This document shows, piece by piece, positions 1-6,401 of a stretch of 26,331 bases of DNA. The notes under the pieces were generated by a model. That model worked only from the letters and a program-made list of their open reading frames with translations, had not been told where the DNA came from and searched no databases. The position numbers and the translations under genes were made by a program. The number at the start of each line of letters is the position of its first letter. Position 1 is the stretch's first letter. Origin of the DNA: Pseudomonadota bacterium. Its GTDB lineage: Bacteria; Pseudomonadota; Alphaproteobacteria; Rhizobiales; Beijerinckiaceae. The stretch covers positions 1-26,331 of the forward strand of contig JAGWRL010000300.1 of NCBI GenBank assembly GCA_028876585.1, given 5' to 3'.

Positions 1-198
1 GATATAGGTGCGGTCGGCCATGTCAGGATCGGTCATGATCGTGGCCGGGTTGGAATTGACCAGCACGATGCGATAGCCCTCGGCGCGCAGGGCCTTGACC
101 GCCTGGGTGCCGGAATAGTCGAATTCGCACGCCTGCCCGATGATGATCGGTCCCGCGCCGATGATGAGGATGGTGGAGATGTCGGTGCGCTTGGGCAT
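1..198 (-). CDS. carB: Carbamoyl-phosphate synthase large subunit, N-terminal fragment
   Basis: This is the first 66 codons of a gene that runs off the left edge. CarB makes carbamoyl phosphate from bicarbonate, ammonia (from the CarA glutaminase) and 2 ATP, feeding pyrimidine and arginine synthesis in the cytoplasm. The fragment begins [18 protein letters not shown] and continues through [18 protein letters not shown] and [12 protein letters not shown], the almost invariant N-terminal nucleotide-binding segment of the CarB family. The ATG at 198 is preceded by AGAGGAC about 4 nt upstream on the minus strand. The leader carries a possible terminator-like hairpin with a T-run (221-246). Only the first of the two ATP-grasp halves begins here, so integrity of the whole protein cannot be judged. 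Confidence 0.95.
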   Translation of the reverse strand, partial: MPKRTDISTILIIGAGPIIIGQACEFDYSGTQAVKALRAEGYRIVLVNSNPATIMTDPDMADRTYI

Positions 199-220
199 AT
201 GTCCTCTGGGGGCGGCGCAC

Positions 221-246
221 AAAAAAAGGCCGCGCCTGCAGGCAGC
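221..246 (-). terminator. Terminator-like hairpin plus T7 run in the carB leader
   Basis: Read on the minus strand, GCTGC and GCGGC can pair (one G-U) around an 8-nt loop (229-246). They are followed after one base by seven T residues (227-221). No minus-strand gene lies upstream, so if real it would act within the carB leader, 23 nt before the start codon. The stem is only 5 bp, so this is tentative. Confidence 0.3.
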
Positions 247-390
247 GTCCTCGTCGGGCTCGTGCGCCGGAGCTAGAGCCGGGGACTGTCTAAACGAGAT
301 TCTTCGCCAGGGGAAGGGCGGCGCGGGCCTCGCAACGGAACCAAAGCCGATTGTAAAAGTTACCGCCTCATGAACATAAATCGGCGTTAT

Positions 391-406
391 TGTGGCGATT
401 GTCACA
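391..406. promoter_or_regulatory. CRP-like palindrome upstream of the DUF2865 gene
   Basis: TGTGG-N6-TCACA matches the classic CRP consensus TGTGA-N6-TCACA at 9 of 10 positions. It lies 81 nt before the ATG chosen for the DUF2865 gene and 193 nt before carB on the other strand. A weak promoter-like pair (TTGTAA ... CATAAA) is nearby at about 351-380. A match of this size in an intergenic region may be chance. Confidence 0.3.
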
Positions 407-486
407 TGAATCGTCTAGACGGTCATGCTAGGGGCGGCGCGCCGTTGCGGCGAGCCGCGCGGGCTTTAGCGGCGTCGGGGGGGGCT

Positions 487-1359
487 ATGGCGCATTGGAC
501 TCGCGGTCTCGCCGTTTTGGCGCTGGCGGGCGGCGTGGCCGCCGGGGGAATCGCGCTCGCCCAAGGCCCGAACATGAACCTGCCGATCTTCGGCCTGACG
601 CCGGGCACCAGCAGTCCGCACTATCAAGCGGGCAAATCCCGCTTCGGGTCGAGCCTGTTCGGCTGGGCGGACCCGGAGCAGCAGGCGCCGGCGCGCGTGC
701 GTCTGCGCGACGATGACGGGCAGAGGGCGAGGCGGACGACCGGCTACGCGTTCGGTTATGGCAAAGCCATCTGTGTGCGTCTGTGCGACGGCTCCTTCTT
801 CCCCACCGGTTCGGTGTCGGGCGGCGAGGCGGCCTGCGCGGCGCAATGCCCCGACGCGCCGACCGCGCTCTACACCATGCCGACCGACCGCATCGAGGAT
901 GCGGTCTCCTCGACCGGGCAGCGCTATACGGCGCTGCCGGTCGCCAAACGCTATCAGACGAGTTTCGAGGCGACCTGCGCCTGCCGGCGCGACACGGTCG
1001 CCTCGCGCGCCCAGGAATTGTTGCACGACAACACCTTGCGCAAGGGCGACGTGGTGATGACGGCGTCGGGGTTCCGCGTCTATCAGGGCGACGGCTATGG
1101 GCCGAACGCGCCTGACGATTTCGTCGCCCTGGCCAAGGCGCGCAACCTGTCGAAGACCGAGCGCGCCACGCTCACGGCGATGGAGCGCGCCAACGCGGGC
1201 TCGCCGGCGCCGGCCGCGCCGGCCCTGGTCGCCGCCCGGCCGAAGGGCAAGGTGACGGTCGACAGCGGCGAACCGGCCGCGGCCGAACCCACCCGCCTCG
1301 CGGTTCAGTCGAAGGGCAAAGTTACGGTCGACAGCGGCGAGCCGGCGACGAAGCCATAA
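487..1359 (+). CDS. DUF2865 domain-containing secreted protein
   Basis: A 290-residue protein of unknown function. From the ATG at 487 it has a convincing signal peptide (basic MAHWTRG, then a hydrophobic run to GIALAQ), so it is probably periplasmic. The central Cys-rich block (ICVRLCDGSFFPTGSVSGG, CAAQCPDAPTALYTMP, ATCACRR) is the DUF2865 signature of Rhizobiales proteins. The C-terminus is low complexity and ends in a duplicated 12-residue unit, KGKVTVDSGEPA. The frame is open upstream to an ATG at 370, but that start would put 39 non-signal-like residues before the signal peptide and would include the CRP-like palindrome, so 487 is preferred. The SD is poor (a run of G). Its stop is one base from the convergent tonB stop. 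No role can be assigned from context. Confidence 0.8.
   Translation: MAHWTRGLAVLALAGGVAAGGIALAQGPNMNLPIFGLTPGTSSPHYQAGKSRFGSSLFGWADPEQQAPARVRLRDDDGQRARRTTGYAFGYGKAICVRLCDGSFFPTGSVSGGEAACAAQCPDAPTALYTMPTDRIEDAVSSTGQRYTALPVAKRYQTSFEATCACRRDTVASRAQELLHDNTLRKGDVVMTASGFRVYQGDGYGPNAPDDFVALAKARNLSKTERATLTAMERANAGSPAPAAPALVAARPKGKVTVDSGEPAAAEPTRLAVQSKGKVTVDSGEPATKP
1243..1347 (+). repeat. Duplicated 36-bp unit in the DUF2865 gene
   Basis: Two near-identical 36-bp copies (1243-1278 and 1312-1347) each encode KGKVTVDSGEPA. They differ only by a few third-position changes and begin 69 bp apart. This is an in-frame tandem duplication at the 3' end of the gene. Confidence 0.8.
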
Positions 1360-1360
1360 A

Positions 1361-2110
1361 TCATTCCGAGCCGCGCAGCCGGATCGTCACCCGGCCGCTG
1401 AAGGCGCCGCCGGGCGGCGGGCCGGCGTCGATCGATTGCACCGCGCCGCGCACCTGCGCCGCCAGGCTCGAATCGCTCGATGTGACTGACAGGCCGACGA
1501 TGCGCCCGCCGGCGTTGACGCTGAACGCAACGCCGACGCTGCCGCTGCCCGACGCGCCCGAGGCGCGCACCCGCTGCTGGATCATGCCGGCGACGCTGCG
1601 GCCGTAGCTGGCGAGCTCGGAGGCGGAGGCTTTCGGCGCGCTTTCCTTGCGCTCCTTGGGCTTGGCCTCGCTCGGCTTCTCGCGCCGCTCGGCGGGGCTG
1701 GGCTTGGGCTTTGGCGCAGGCTTCGGGCTGGGTTTGGGGCTCGGCTTCGGGCTGGGCTTGGCGACGGGGGTCGGCTTGGGCGGGGGCGGTGTTGGCTCTG
1801 GCGTCGCAATGGCGGTGGGCGTCGGCTCGGGCGTCGCGGTTTCCGTCCGCTCCGGCGTCGGTTCTGGCGTGGCGGAGGGCGTCGGCTCGGGCGTCGGCGT
1901 TTCCGTGGGCGTCGGCTCCGGCTCCGGCGTCGGCGTGACGGTAGGCGTCGGCTCCGGCGTCGGCTCGGGCGCGTCGAGCGTGATTTCGATTTCCGCCGGC
2001 GGCGGCGGCGGCAGGGCCGGCCGCATCACGATCAGCGCCGCCGCCGCGACATGCGCCGCGATGGCGGCCACGATCGCGGCGGGGCGCAGCCAAAACGGCC
2101 GTGCGATCAT
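1361..2110 (-). CDS. tonB: Energy transducer TonB
   Basis: A 249-residue TonB-family protein that couples the inner-membrane ExbB-ExbD proton channel to outer-membrane TonB-dependent receptors. Residues about 11-29 form the single N-terminal membrane anchor. His20 falls within it, as in the conserved SxxxH motif of TonB anchors. Residues 33-140 are an exceptionally long Pro-rich spacer: first Pro/Thr/Glu repeats (EPTP, TPTPEP), then Lys-Pro-Ser-Pro repeats. Residues about 165-249 form a divergent TonB C-terminal domain (SYGRSVAGMIQQRV, VGVAFSVNAGGRIVGLSV). The start overlaps the exbD stop as ATGA, so the two are translationally coupled. No TonB-dependent receptor gene lies in the window, so the substrate is unknown. 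Ends converging on the DUF2865 gene. Confidence 0.9.
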   Translation of the reverse strand: MIARPFWLRPAAIVAAIAAHVAAAALIVMRPALPPPPPAEIEITLDAPEPTPEPTPTVTPTPEPEPTPTETPTPEPTPSATPEPTPERTETATPEPTPTAIATPEPTPPPPKPTPVAKPSPKPSPKPSPKPAPKPKPSPAERREKPSEAKPKERKESAPKASASELASYGRSVAGMIQQRVRASGASGSGSVGVAFSVNAGGRIVGLSVTSSDSSLAAQVRGAVQSIDAGPPPGGAFSGRVTIRLRGSE

Positions 2111-2550
2111 CTGGCCGGTTCGGGCGCCGGCGCGCCCGGCGCCGTGACGATGGCGATATGCGCGACGCCGGCGAGCGTCAGCCGGTCCATCGCCTTGACG
2201 ACCTCGCCGAACGGGGCCAGCTTGTCGCCCCGGATATGCACGACCTGGGTCGGATCGTCGCCCATCTTGGCCTTCACCGCCGCGCCGAGCGCGTCGAGCG
2301 AGATCGGGTCGGCGCCGAAGGCGAGCTGGCCGTCGCGCCCGACCGAGACGATCAGCGGCGCCTTCGGGTTGAGCGATTTGGCCGCGGCCGCCTTGGGCAG
2401 ATCGACCTTGACGCCCGGCGTCAGCAGCGGCGCCGTCACCATGAAGATGATCAGCAGCACCAGCATCACGTCGACCAGCGGCGTCACGTTGATCTCGGCG
2501 AGGGGCGAGTAAATCTCGGCGCTGTCGCCGTTGCGCAGCGAAACGCTCAT
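2107..2550 (-). CDS. exbD: ExbD/TolR-family proton channel subunit
   Basis: A 147-residue bitopic inner-membrane protein. After a short cytoplasmic N-terminus (SPLAEINVTPLVDVMLVLL) comes one membrane helix, about residues 24-42. Asp27 lies at the position of the proton-translocating Asp of ExbD. The rest is the periplasmic domain (ADPISLDALGAAV, VHIRGDKLAPFGEVVKAMD). The ATG at 2550 overlaps the exbB stop (ATGA); an in-frame ATG at 2583 would instead lie inside exbB. Its own stop overlaps the tonB start. With exbB and tonB it forms a complete energy-transducing system. The presence of TonB rather than TolA/TolB next door favours ExbD over TolR. Confidence 0.92.
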   Translation of the reverse strand: MSVSLRNGDSAEIYSPLAEINVTPLVDVMLVLLIIFMVTAPLLTPGVKVDLPKAAAAKSLNPKAPLIVSVGRDGQLAFGADPISLDALGAAVKAKMGDDPTQVVHIRGDKLAPFGEVVKAMDRLTLAGVAHIAIVTAPGAPAPEPAR

Positions 2551-3158
2551 GCGCGCGGCTCGGCGACCAGCATCACCGCCCATTCCTCGATCAGGTTGGT
2601 CATCGCCCGCCCGGCGCGCGCGAACGAGGCGCCGATCCGGTTATAGCCGACGCTCGCGGGAATCGCCGCCGCCAGCCCGTAGGCCGTCGCCGCGAGCGCC
2701 TCGGCGATGCCGGGCGCGACCACCGCGAGGCTGGTGTCCTTGGCGGCGGCGATGCCGGCGAAGCTGGTCATGATGCCCCACACCGTGCCGAACAGGCCGA
2801 CGAACGGGGCGACCGAGGCGATGATGGCGAGATTGGGCAGCCCGCCCTCGGCGCGGGCGATCAGATCGCGCCCGGCGCGCGCCATCGCCTCGGCGATGCG
2901 CTGGCGCCGTTCGCTCACGGTCTCGCGCTCGACCATCAGCCCCGCCGCCTCGCGGCCGGCCTCGGCGATCGGCTCCAGCCCCGCGCCGCCGCCGCCGCCG
3001 CGCGCGCCGACGATCGCGCCCTTGAGCCGGGTCGCGGCCACCGAACCCTCGACGATCAGCACCCAGCACCAGACCGAGGCGAGGCCCAGCGCGCCCATCA
3101 CCACCTTGCCGATCGGCCCGGCTTGCAGGAACAGATTGAGCGGCGACAGACTTTCCAC
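2547..3158 (-). CDS. exbB: ExbB/TolQ/MotA-family proton channel subunit
   Basis: A 203-residue inner-membrane protein, first gene of exbB-exbD-tonB. Three membrane helices are visible: residues about 15-37, 108-133 and 150-172. The ASVAPFVGLFGTVWGIM and GIAEALAATAYGLAAAIPA segments form the conserved core of the MotA/TolQ/ExbB domain. The GTG at 3158 is chosen because an AGGGA Shine-Dalgarno lies 8 nt upstream (3167-3171) and the first helix then begins normally. The longer open frame back to 3344 would run antisense into the ppk2 gene and adds a non-homologous, Arg-rich extension. Divergent from ppk2 across 154 bp. Confidence 0.88.
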   Translation of the reverse strand: MESLSPLNLFLQAGPIGKVVMGALGLASVWCWVLIVEGSVAATRLKGAIVGARGGGGGAGLEPIAEAGREAAGLMVERETVSERRQRIAEAMARAGRDLIARAEGGLPNLAIIASVAPFVGLFGTVWGIMTSFAGIAAAKDTSLAVVAPGIAEALAATAYGLAAAIPASVGYNRIGASFARAGRAMTNLIEEWAVMLVAEPRA

Positions 3159-3166
3159 GCGGGCGT

Positions 3167-3171
3167 TCCCT
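3167..3171 (-). promoter_or_regulatory. Shine-Dalgarno deciding the exbB GTG start
   Basis: AGGGA on the minus strand lies 8 nt before GTG at 3158. It supports this GTG over upstream ATG codons in the same frame that overlap the divergent gene. Confidence 0.55.
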
Positions 3172-3242
3172 GTTGCGCCCTCACGCGGCGCCGAGCCGCC
3201 CGTATAGCGCGCGGGCCGCAGCACGCAAGATTTGCGGCCGAT

Positions 3243-3256
3243 CTGAACTAGATCAA
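3243..3256. promoter_or_regulatory. FNR/FixK-like half-conserved palindrome
   Basis: On the minus strand TTGAT-CTAG-TTCAG matches the FNR/FixK box TTGAT-N4-ATCAA at 8 of 10 positions. It lies in the exbB/ppk2 divergent region, 57 nt before ppk2 and 85 nt before exbB. It could serve either gene. The second half-site is degenerate, so this is a weak call. Confidence 0.25.
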
Positions 3257-3312
3257 GGCGGCCCGCGCCGCCGCGGCGCAGCATGGACCATTGCAAGGAC
3301 ATCGGAGGGGAC

Positions 3313-4251
3313 ATGGAGATCGAGACCAACGAAACGCCGCCCACGCCGGTCGCCGCCTTGACGCCGCGCCGGGTCGAGCGGCCGCATATCGCGCGCCACG
3401 ATCCCGCCGCGATCCGCCGCGCGTTCGAGACCGGCGATTACCCCTATACGACCAAGATCGGCGAGCGCGATTATCTGGAGCGGGTCAAGCCGCTACAGGC
3501 CGAACTCGTCAAGGCGCAGAACTGGATCAAGGACGAGGGCGAGAAAATCCTGGTGCTGTTCGAGGGCCGCGACGCCGCCGGCAAGGGCGGCACGATCAAG
3601 CGCTTCATGGAGCATCTCAACCCGCGCGGCGCGCGCATCGCCGCCCTGGAGAAGCCCAACGAGCGCGAGCGCTCGCAATGGTATTTCCAGCGCTATCTCG
3701 CGCATCTGCCCTCGGGCGGCGAAATGGTGTTCTTCGACCGCTCCTGGTACAACCGCGCCGGCGTCGAGCGCGTGATGGGCTTTTGCTCGCCCAACGAATA
3801 TCTGGAGTTCATGCGCCAGGCGCCGGAGATCGAGCGCATGATCGTGCGCTCAGGGATCAGGCTCTACAAATATTGGTTCTCGGTGACGCGCGAGGAGCAG
3901 CGCCAGCGCTTTCTCGCGCGCGAGACCGATCCGCTCAAACAATGGAAGCTGTCGCCGATCGACAAAGCCTCGCTCGACAAATGGGAGGATTACACCGAGG
4001 CCAAGGAGGCGATGTTCTTCTACACCGACACGGCGGACGCGCCGTGGACGATCATCAAGTCGGACGACAAGAAGCGCGCCCGGCTGAACTGCCTGCAACA
4101 TTTCCTCAGCGAATTGCCCTATCCCAACAAGGACCACCACGTCGTCACCGGCCCCGACCCGCTGATCGTCGGCTCGTCGCGGCTGGTGATCGGCGCGCGC
4201 GAGGATATTTTGGAGGCCTCGACGCCGCCGGGCAAGCGGCGGCGGCGCTAG
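3313..4251 (+). CDS. ppk2: Polyphosphate kinase 2 (PPK2 family)
   Basis: A 312-residue cytoplasmic kinase of the PPK2 family, which transfers phosphate between polyphosphate and nucleoside di- or monophosphates. The Walker A loop is GRDAAGKGG (residues 85-93). The Walker B/lid segment is FFDRSWYNRAGVERVMGF (140-157). The family blocks LYKYWFSVTREEQ, RETDPLKQWKLSPID and PWTIIKSDDKKRARLN follow, and the length is typical of single-domain PPK2. The ATG at 3313 has GGAGGGG just upstream; an ATG at 3283 in frame is possible but lies before that SD. Whether it favours GDP, ADP or AMP cannot be told from motifs alone. The C-terminus is basic (KRRRR). Convergent with the serine hydrolase, 40 bp apart. 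Confidence 0.93.
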   Translation: MEIETNETPPTPVAALTPRRVERPHIARHDPAAIRRAFETGDYPYTTKIGERDYLERVKPLQAELVKAQNWIKDEGEKILVLFEGRDAAGKGGTIKRFMEHLNPRGARIAALEKPNERERSQWYFQRYLAHLPSGGEMVFFDRSWYNRAGVERVMGFCSPNEYLEFMRQAPEIERMIVRSGIRLYKYWFSVTREEQRQRFLARETDPLKQWKLSPIDKASLDKWEDYTEAKEAMFFYTDTADAPWTIIKSDDKKRARLNCLQHFLSELPYPNKDHHVVTGPDPLIVGSSRLVIGAREDILEASTPPGKRRRR

Positions 4252-4270
4252 CGCCGCAAACCCGACGCTT

Positions 4271-4292
4271 GGCGCCCCGGCGCAAAGGCGCC
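4271..4292. terminator. GC-rich inverted repeat between convergent genes
   Basis: GGCGCC at 4271-4276 is repeated at 4287-4292, giving a 6-bp stem and 10-nt loop between the ppk2 and serine hydrolase 3' ends. There is no T-run, so termination is inferred only from position. Confidence 0.35.
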
Positions 4293-5476
4293 TATGACGC
4301 AAGCTCTGGCCGCAGCGCGCGCACCGCAGCGCGGAGCAGCGCGACCGTCTCAAGCCCCGCGTCGCTGTCGCGCGGCTGACGCAACGCGCTCTGGATAGCC
4401 GCCACGACCTGCTCGCCGGGGTTTATGTAGAGGACCTGACCGTAAACGCCGTTCGCCGAAATGACGCCGTCGTGGACGCCCGGCGCGGGCGGCGTCGCCC
4501 ACCAGTGATAGCCGTACCCACTGGGGTCGCCGGGCGTCAGCCGGCCGAAGGCGGTGGCGGGTGAGTCGGGTCGCCCGGCGAGGTCGCGCCAGCCGGGCGG
4601 CAGCACGCGTCGGCCCTGGAACCCTTCTCCGTCCTCCAGCATCAGCAGGCCGAAGCGGCCCATGTCTCGGAGGCAAGCGCTGACGCCGAACCCGCCCAAC
4701 TCGACGCCGCCCTCGCACTCCAATTGCCAGTGCGCGTCGGCCTCCATGCCGGCAGGGCCCCAGACCCGCTCGGCGCAGTAATCGGCCAGCGGCCGGCCGA
4801 CGGCGGCGGCGATCACGGCGGCCAGGACGCTGCTCTCGCCTGTGGAGTAGTTGAAGACGGCGCCCTGCGGGTGGGCGCGCGGCAGCTTGCACATCAGATC
4901 GAGAATAGCGCCGGGCCGCCGCCTCGCCATGGCCCGGCCCAGGCGATAGGTCTCGGAACGTCCGTCGGAATCGTCGTGCTCGCGCCATGCCACGCCCGAG
5001 CACATGCGCAAGACATTCCGGATCGTGACGCCCTCATAGGCCGACCCGCGCAGGCGCCGCACATAGGCATCGCAGGGATCGTCCAGGCTGGCTATGGCGC
5101 CATCGTGGAGCGCCGCGCCCGCCAGCGTCGCGGTGATCGACTTCGTCGTCGAGAAGCTGGTCCAAAGGCTGTGCGGATCGTTGCCCATGCCGTAACGCTC
5201 GAGCGCTATCTCGCCGTGTTTCAGGATAAGCAGCCCGGCGGTGCGGCGGCGGGCCATGAAGTCGTCGACGCCGAGGCGGACGCCGCCGAACTCGTAAGTC
5301 AGGTTCGCAGCCGAACGGCCGTGCGGCGGCAGCGGCCGCGCCACATCGGCGCGCGGAATCGCGCGCGCCGGCCAGACTTTGTCCTGGTTGCGGAAACTCG
5401 CCGCCTGGTTCTGAGGCGTTGTGTCCGAAACGATCAACAGCGCGATGTCCTCGCCTGTCGATGTAAGCTGATTCAT
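4292..5476 (-). CDS. Serine hydrolase, beta-lactamase / 6-aminohexanoate-dimer hydrolase fold
   Basis: A 394-residue class-C-beta-lactamase-fold hydrolase. The nucleophile motif SxxK is S109-T-T-K112 in the context LWTSFSTTKS. The second catalytic motif, Tyr-Ser-x, is Y210-S-T in AVFNYSTGESSVLAAVI. GYGYHWW and the glycine-rich NGVYGQVLYINP lie near the C-terminus, where the third active-site element sits. This arrangement (YxG/YST rather than the YAN of AmpC) resembles NylB-type 6-aminohexanoate-dimer hydrolases and related esterases. The substrate cannot be inferred. No clear signal peptide, so probably cytoplasmic. The ATG at 5476 has two overlapping GGAGG sites 5-8 nt upstream, within a region able to form competing hairpins. 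Confidence 0.88.
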   Translation of the reverse strand: MNQLTSTGEDIALLIVSDTTPQNQAASFRNQDKVWPARAIPRADVARPLPPHGRSAANLTYEFGGVRLGVDDFMARRRTAGLLILKHGEIALERYGMGNDPHSLWTSFSTTKSITATLAGAALHDGAIASLDDPCDAYVRRLRGSAYEGVTIRNVLRMCSGVAWREHDDSDGRSETYRLGRAMARRRPGAILDLMCKLPRAHPQGAVFNYSTGESSVLAAVIAAAVGRPLADYCAERVWGPAGMEADAHWQLECEGGVELGGFGVSACLRDMGRFGLLMLEDGEGFQGRRVLPPGWRDLAGRPDSPATAFGRLTPGDPSGYGYHWWATPPAPGVHDGVISANGVYGQVLYINPGEQVVAAIQSALRQPRDSDAGLETVALLRAAVRALRPELAS

Positions 5477-5481
5477 GCAAG

Positions 5482-5514
5482 CCTCCTCCCGCCAGGAGGG
5501 GGGCGTATCCCCCC
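5482..5514 (-). promoter_or_regulatory. Structured leader with SD-pairing potential before the serine hydrolase
   Basis: Read 5'-3' on the minus strand, GGGGGG-ATACG-CCCCCC (5514-5498) is a perfect 6-bp hairpin. Directly after it CCTCC (5499-5495) can pair with GGAGG (5489-5485), one of two overlapping SD copies. The two hairpins share two C residues and therefore compete. The SD copy nearest the start (5486-5482) shares bases with the paired one. Confidence 0.4.
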
Positions 5515-5629
5515 GCGCGGCCGCGCTTGCAAAGCAAGTTGCTTGGCCCGAAACGGCGCCGCCGCGCTGGGTCGAAGGCAGGCATGTTCTCCGCGCCGTC
5601 GAAGAGCGGCAAGCGTCAAGTTCGAACCG

Positions 5630-5899
5630 CTAGTTCAACCGGAACTCGCCGTCCACCGCGCGAAACTCGGTCGGCTTGATCAGCCCGCAATGGCTGACGA
5701 CGACCGAGTGCAGCGCGCCGTCGAGCTCGCGCCGCCAGAAATCGAGGAATTTCCGCAATTCGGGGAAATCGGGTTGCAGGTCGAGCGTCTGCCAGATGAA
5801 GGATTGCAGGAACGAGGGGTGATCGGGCATCCGGTAAAGGATGTTGGCGGTGGTGAGGCCGTAGCCCTGCATGCGGCGGCGGAAATCGGTGGAGACCAT
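5630..5899 (-). CDS. usg: Usg family protein
   Basis: An 89-residue protein of the Usg family, small conserved alphaproteobacterial proteins of unknown molecular function. The name comes from early annotations linking them to phosphoribosylanthranilate isomerase, which was never established. The sequence MVSTDFRRRMQGYGLTTANI, ILYRMPDHPSFLQSFIWQ, PDFPELRKFLDFWRRELDG and IKPTEFRAVDGEFRLN covers the whole family. The ATG at 5899 gives the family length and begins at the conserved MVSTDFRRRM. An upstream in-frame ATG at 6010 would add 37 non-conserved residues and overlap the CIRCE-like element. The SD is weak. The CIRCE-like palindrome lies about 100 nt upstream, so heat regulation is possible. 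Confidence 0.85.
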   Translation of the reverse strand: MVSTDFRRRMQGYGLTTANILYRMPDHPSFLQSFIWQTLDLQPDFPELRKFLDFWRRELDGALHSVVVSHCGLIKPTEFRAVDGEFRLN

Positions 5900-5999
5900 G
5901 GCGAACCCATTTATTGGCGCCTCTGACAATAGCCATGGTGCCACGTCCGTTCGCGCGCGCAAGTGTAAAAATGCATCATTATGGTGACTTTTCAGAGTG

Positions 6000-6026
6000 T
6001 TAGCACTCATTGCGCGTGAGCGCTGA
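6000..6026. promoter_or_regulatory. CIRCE-like operator (HrcA site)
   Basis: TTAGCACTC, a 9-nt spacer, then GAGCGCTGA. The CIRCE consensus is TTAGCACTC-N9-GAGTGCTAA: the first arm is perfect (9/9), the spacer is exactly 9, and the second arm matches 7/9. CIRCE is the operator of the heat-shock repressor HrcA, normally upstream of groESL or hrcA/dnaK. Here it lies 100 nt before usg (minus) and about 120-130 nt before the small membrane genes (plus), with no chaperone gene nearby. A second dyad, GAGTG-TTAG-CACTC, overlaps its first arm. Confidence 0.7.
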
Positions 6027-6158
6027 TGCGCCCGCCTCGCTCAGGAGCCATCGTCAGGCGCGGCGGATCGCGGAGGGGGCAAGGGGGGAGCCGCCCCATC
6101 CTGGGCGCGGGTTGCGCCGCGCTTCCCCTGCGCGCCCCCGCGGGCTATGTCTTGGCGC

Positions 6159-6398
6159 ATGAGCGAACCCGATCTTTCCGACGCGGTGGCGCAGGCGAAG
6201 GCCGCGCTGGAGCGGTTGCGTGCGGCGATGGGCGAACTTCCCGACGCGCATCGGCTGGAGGCTTTGGCGCAGGCCGTCGAGCCGCCGTTGCGCGCGGCGG
6301 GCGAAAATCTCGTCGAGGCGGTGCGGCGGCGGCCGATCTCGGCGCTGGCGATCGCGTTCGGCGCGGGGCTGGCGCTGGCGTTGCTGACGCGGGGCTGA
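6159..6398 (+). CDS. Small DUF883/YqjD-like membrane-anchored protein
   Basis: A 79-residue protein beginning MSEPDLSDAVAQAKAAL. An amphipathic, probably coiled-coil N-terminal region (residues 5-52) ends in RRRPISALAIAFGAGLALALLTRG, a C-terminal membrane anchor preceded by arginines. That layout is the hallmark of the DUF883/ElaB-YqjD group of ribosome- or membrane-associated proteins. An in-frame ATG at 6147 would add four residues; neither start has a good SD. It is followed after 3 nt by a two-helix membrane protein, as in yqjD-yqjE pairs. The function is not known; the CIRCE-like site upstream might control it. Confidence 0.65.
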   Translation: MSEPDLSDAVAQAKAALERLRAAMGELPDAHRLEALAQAVEPPLRAAGENLVEAVRRRPISALAIAFGAGLALALLTRG

Positions 6399-6401
6399 CC
6401 G

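Noticed and set aside
1647..2147. Gly-Val-rich plus-strand open frame
   Set aside because: It is the antisense image of the TonB Pro-rich repeats, not a gene.
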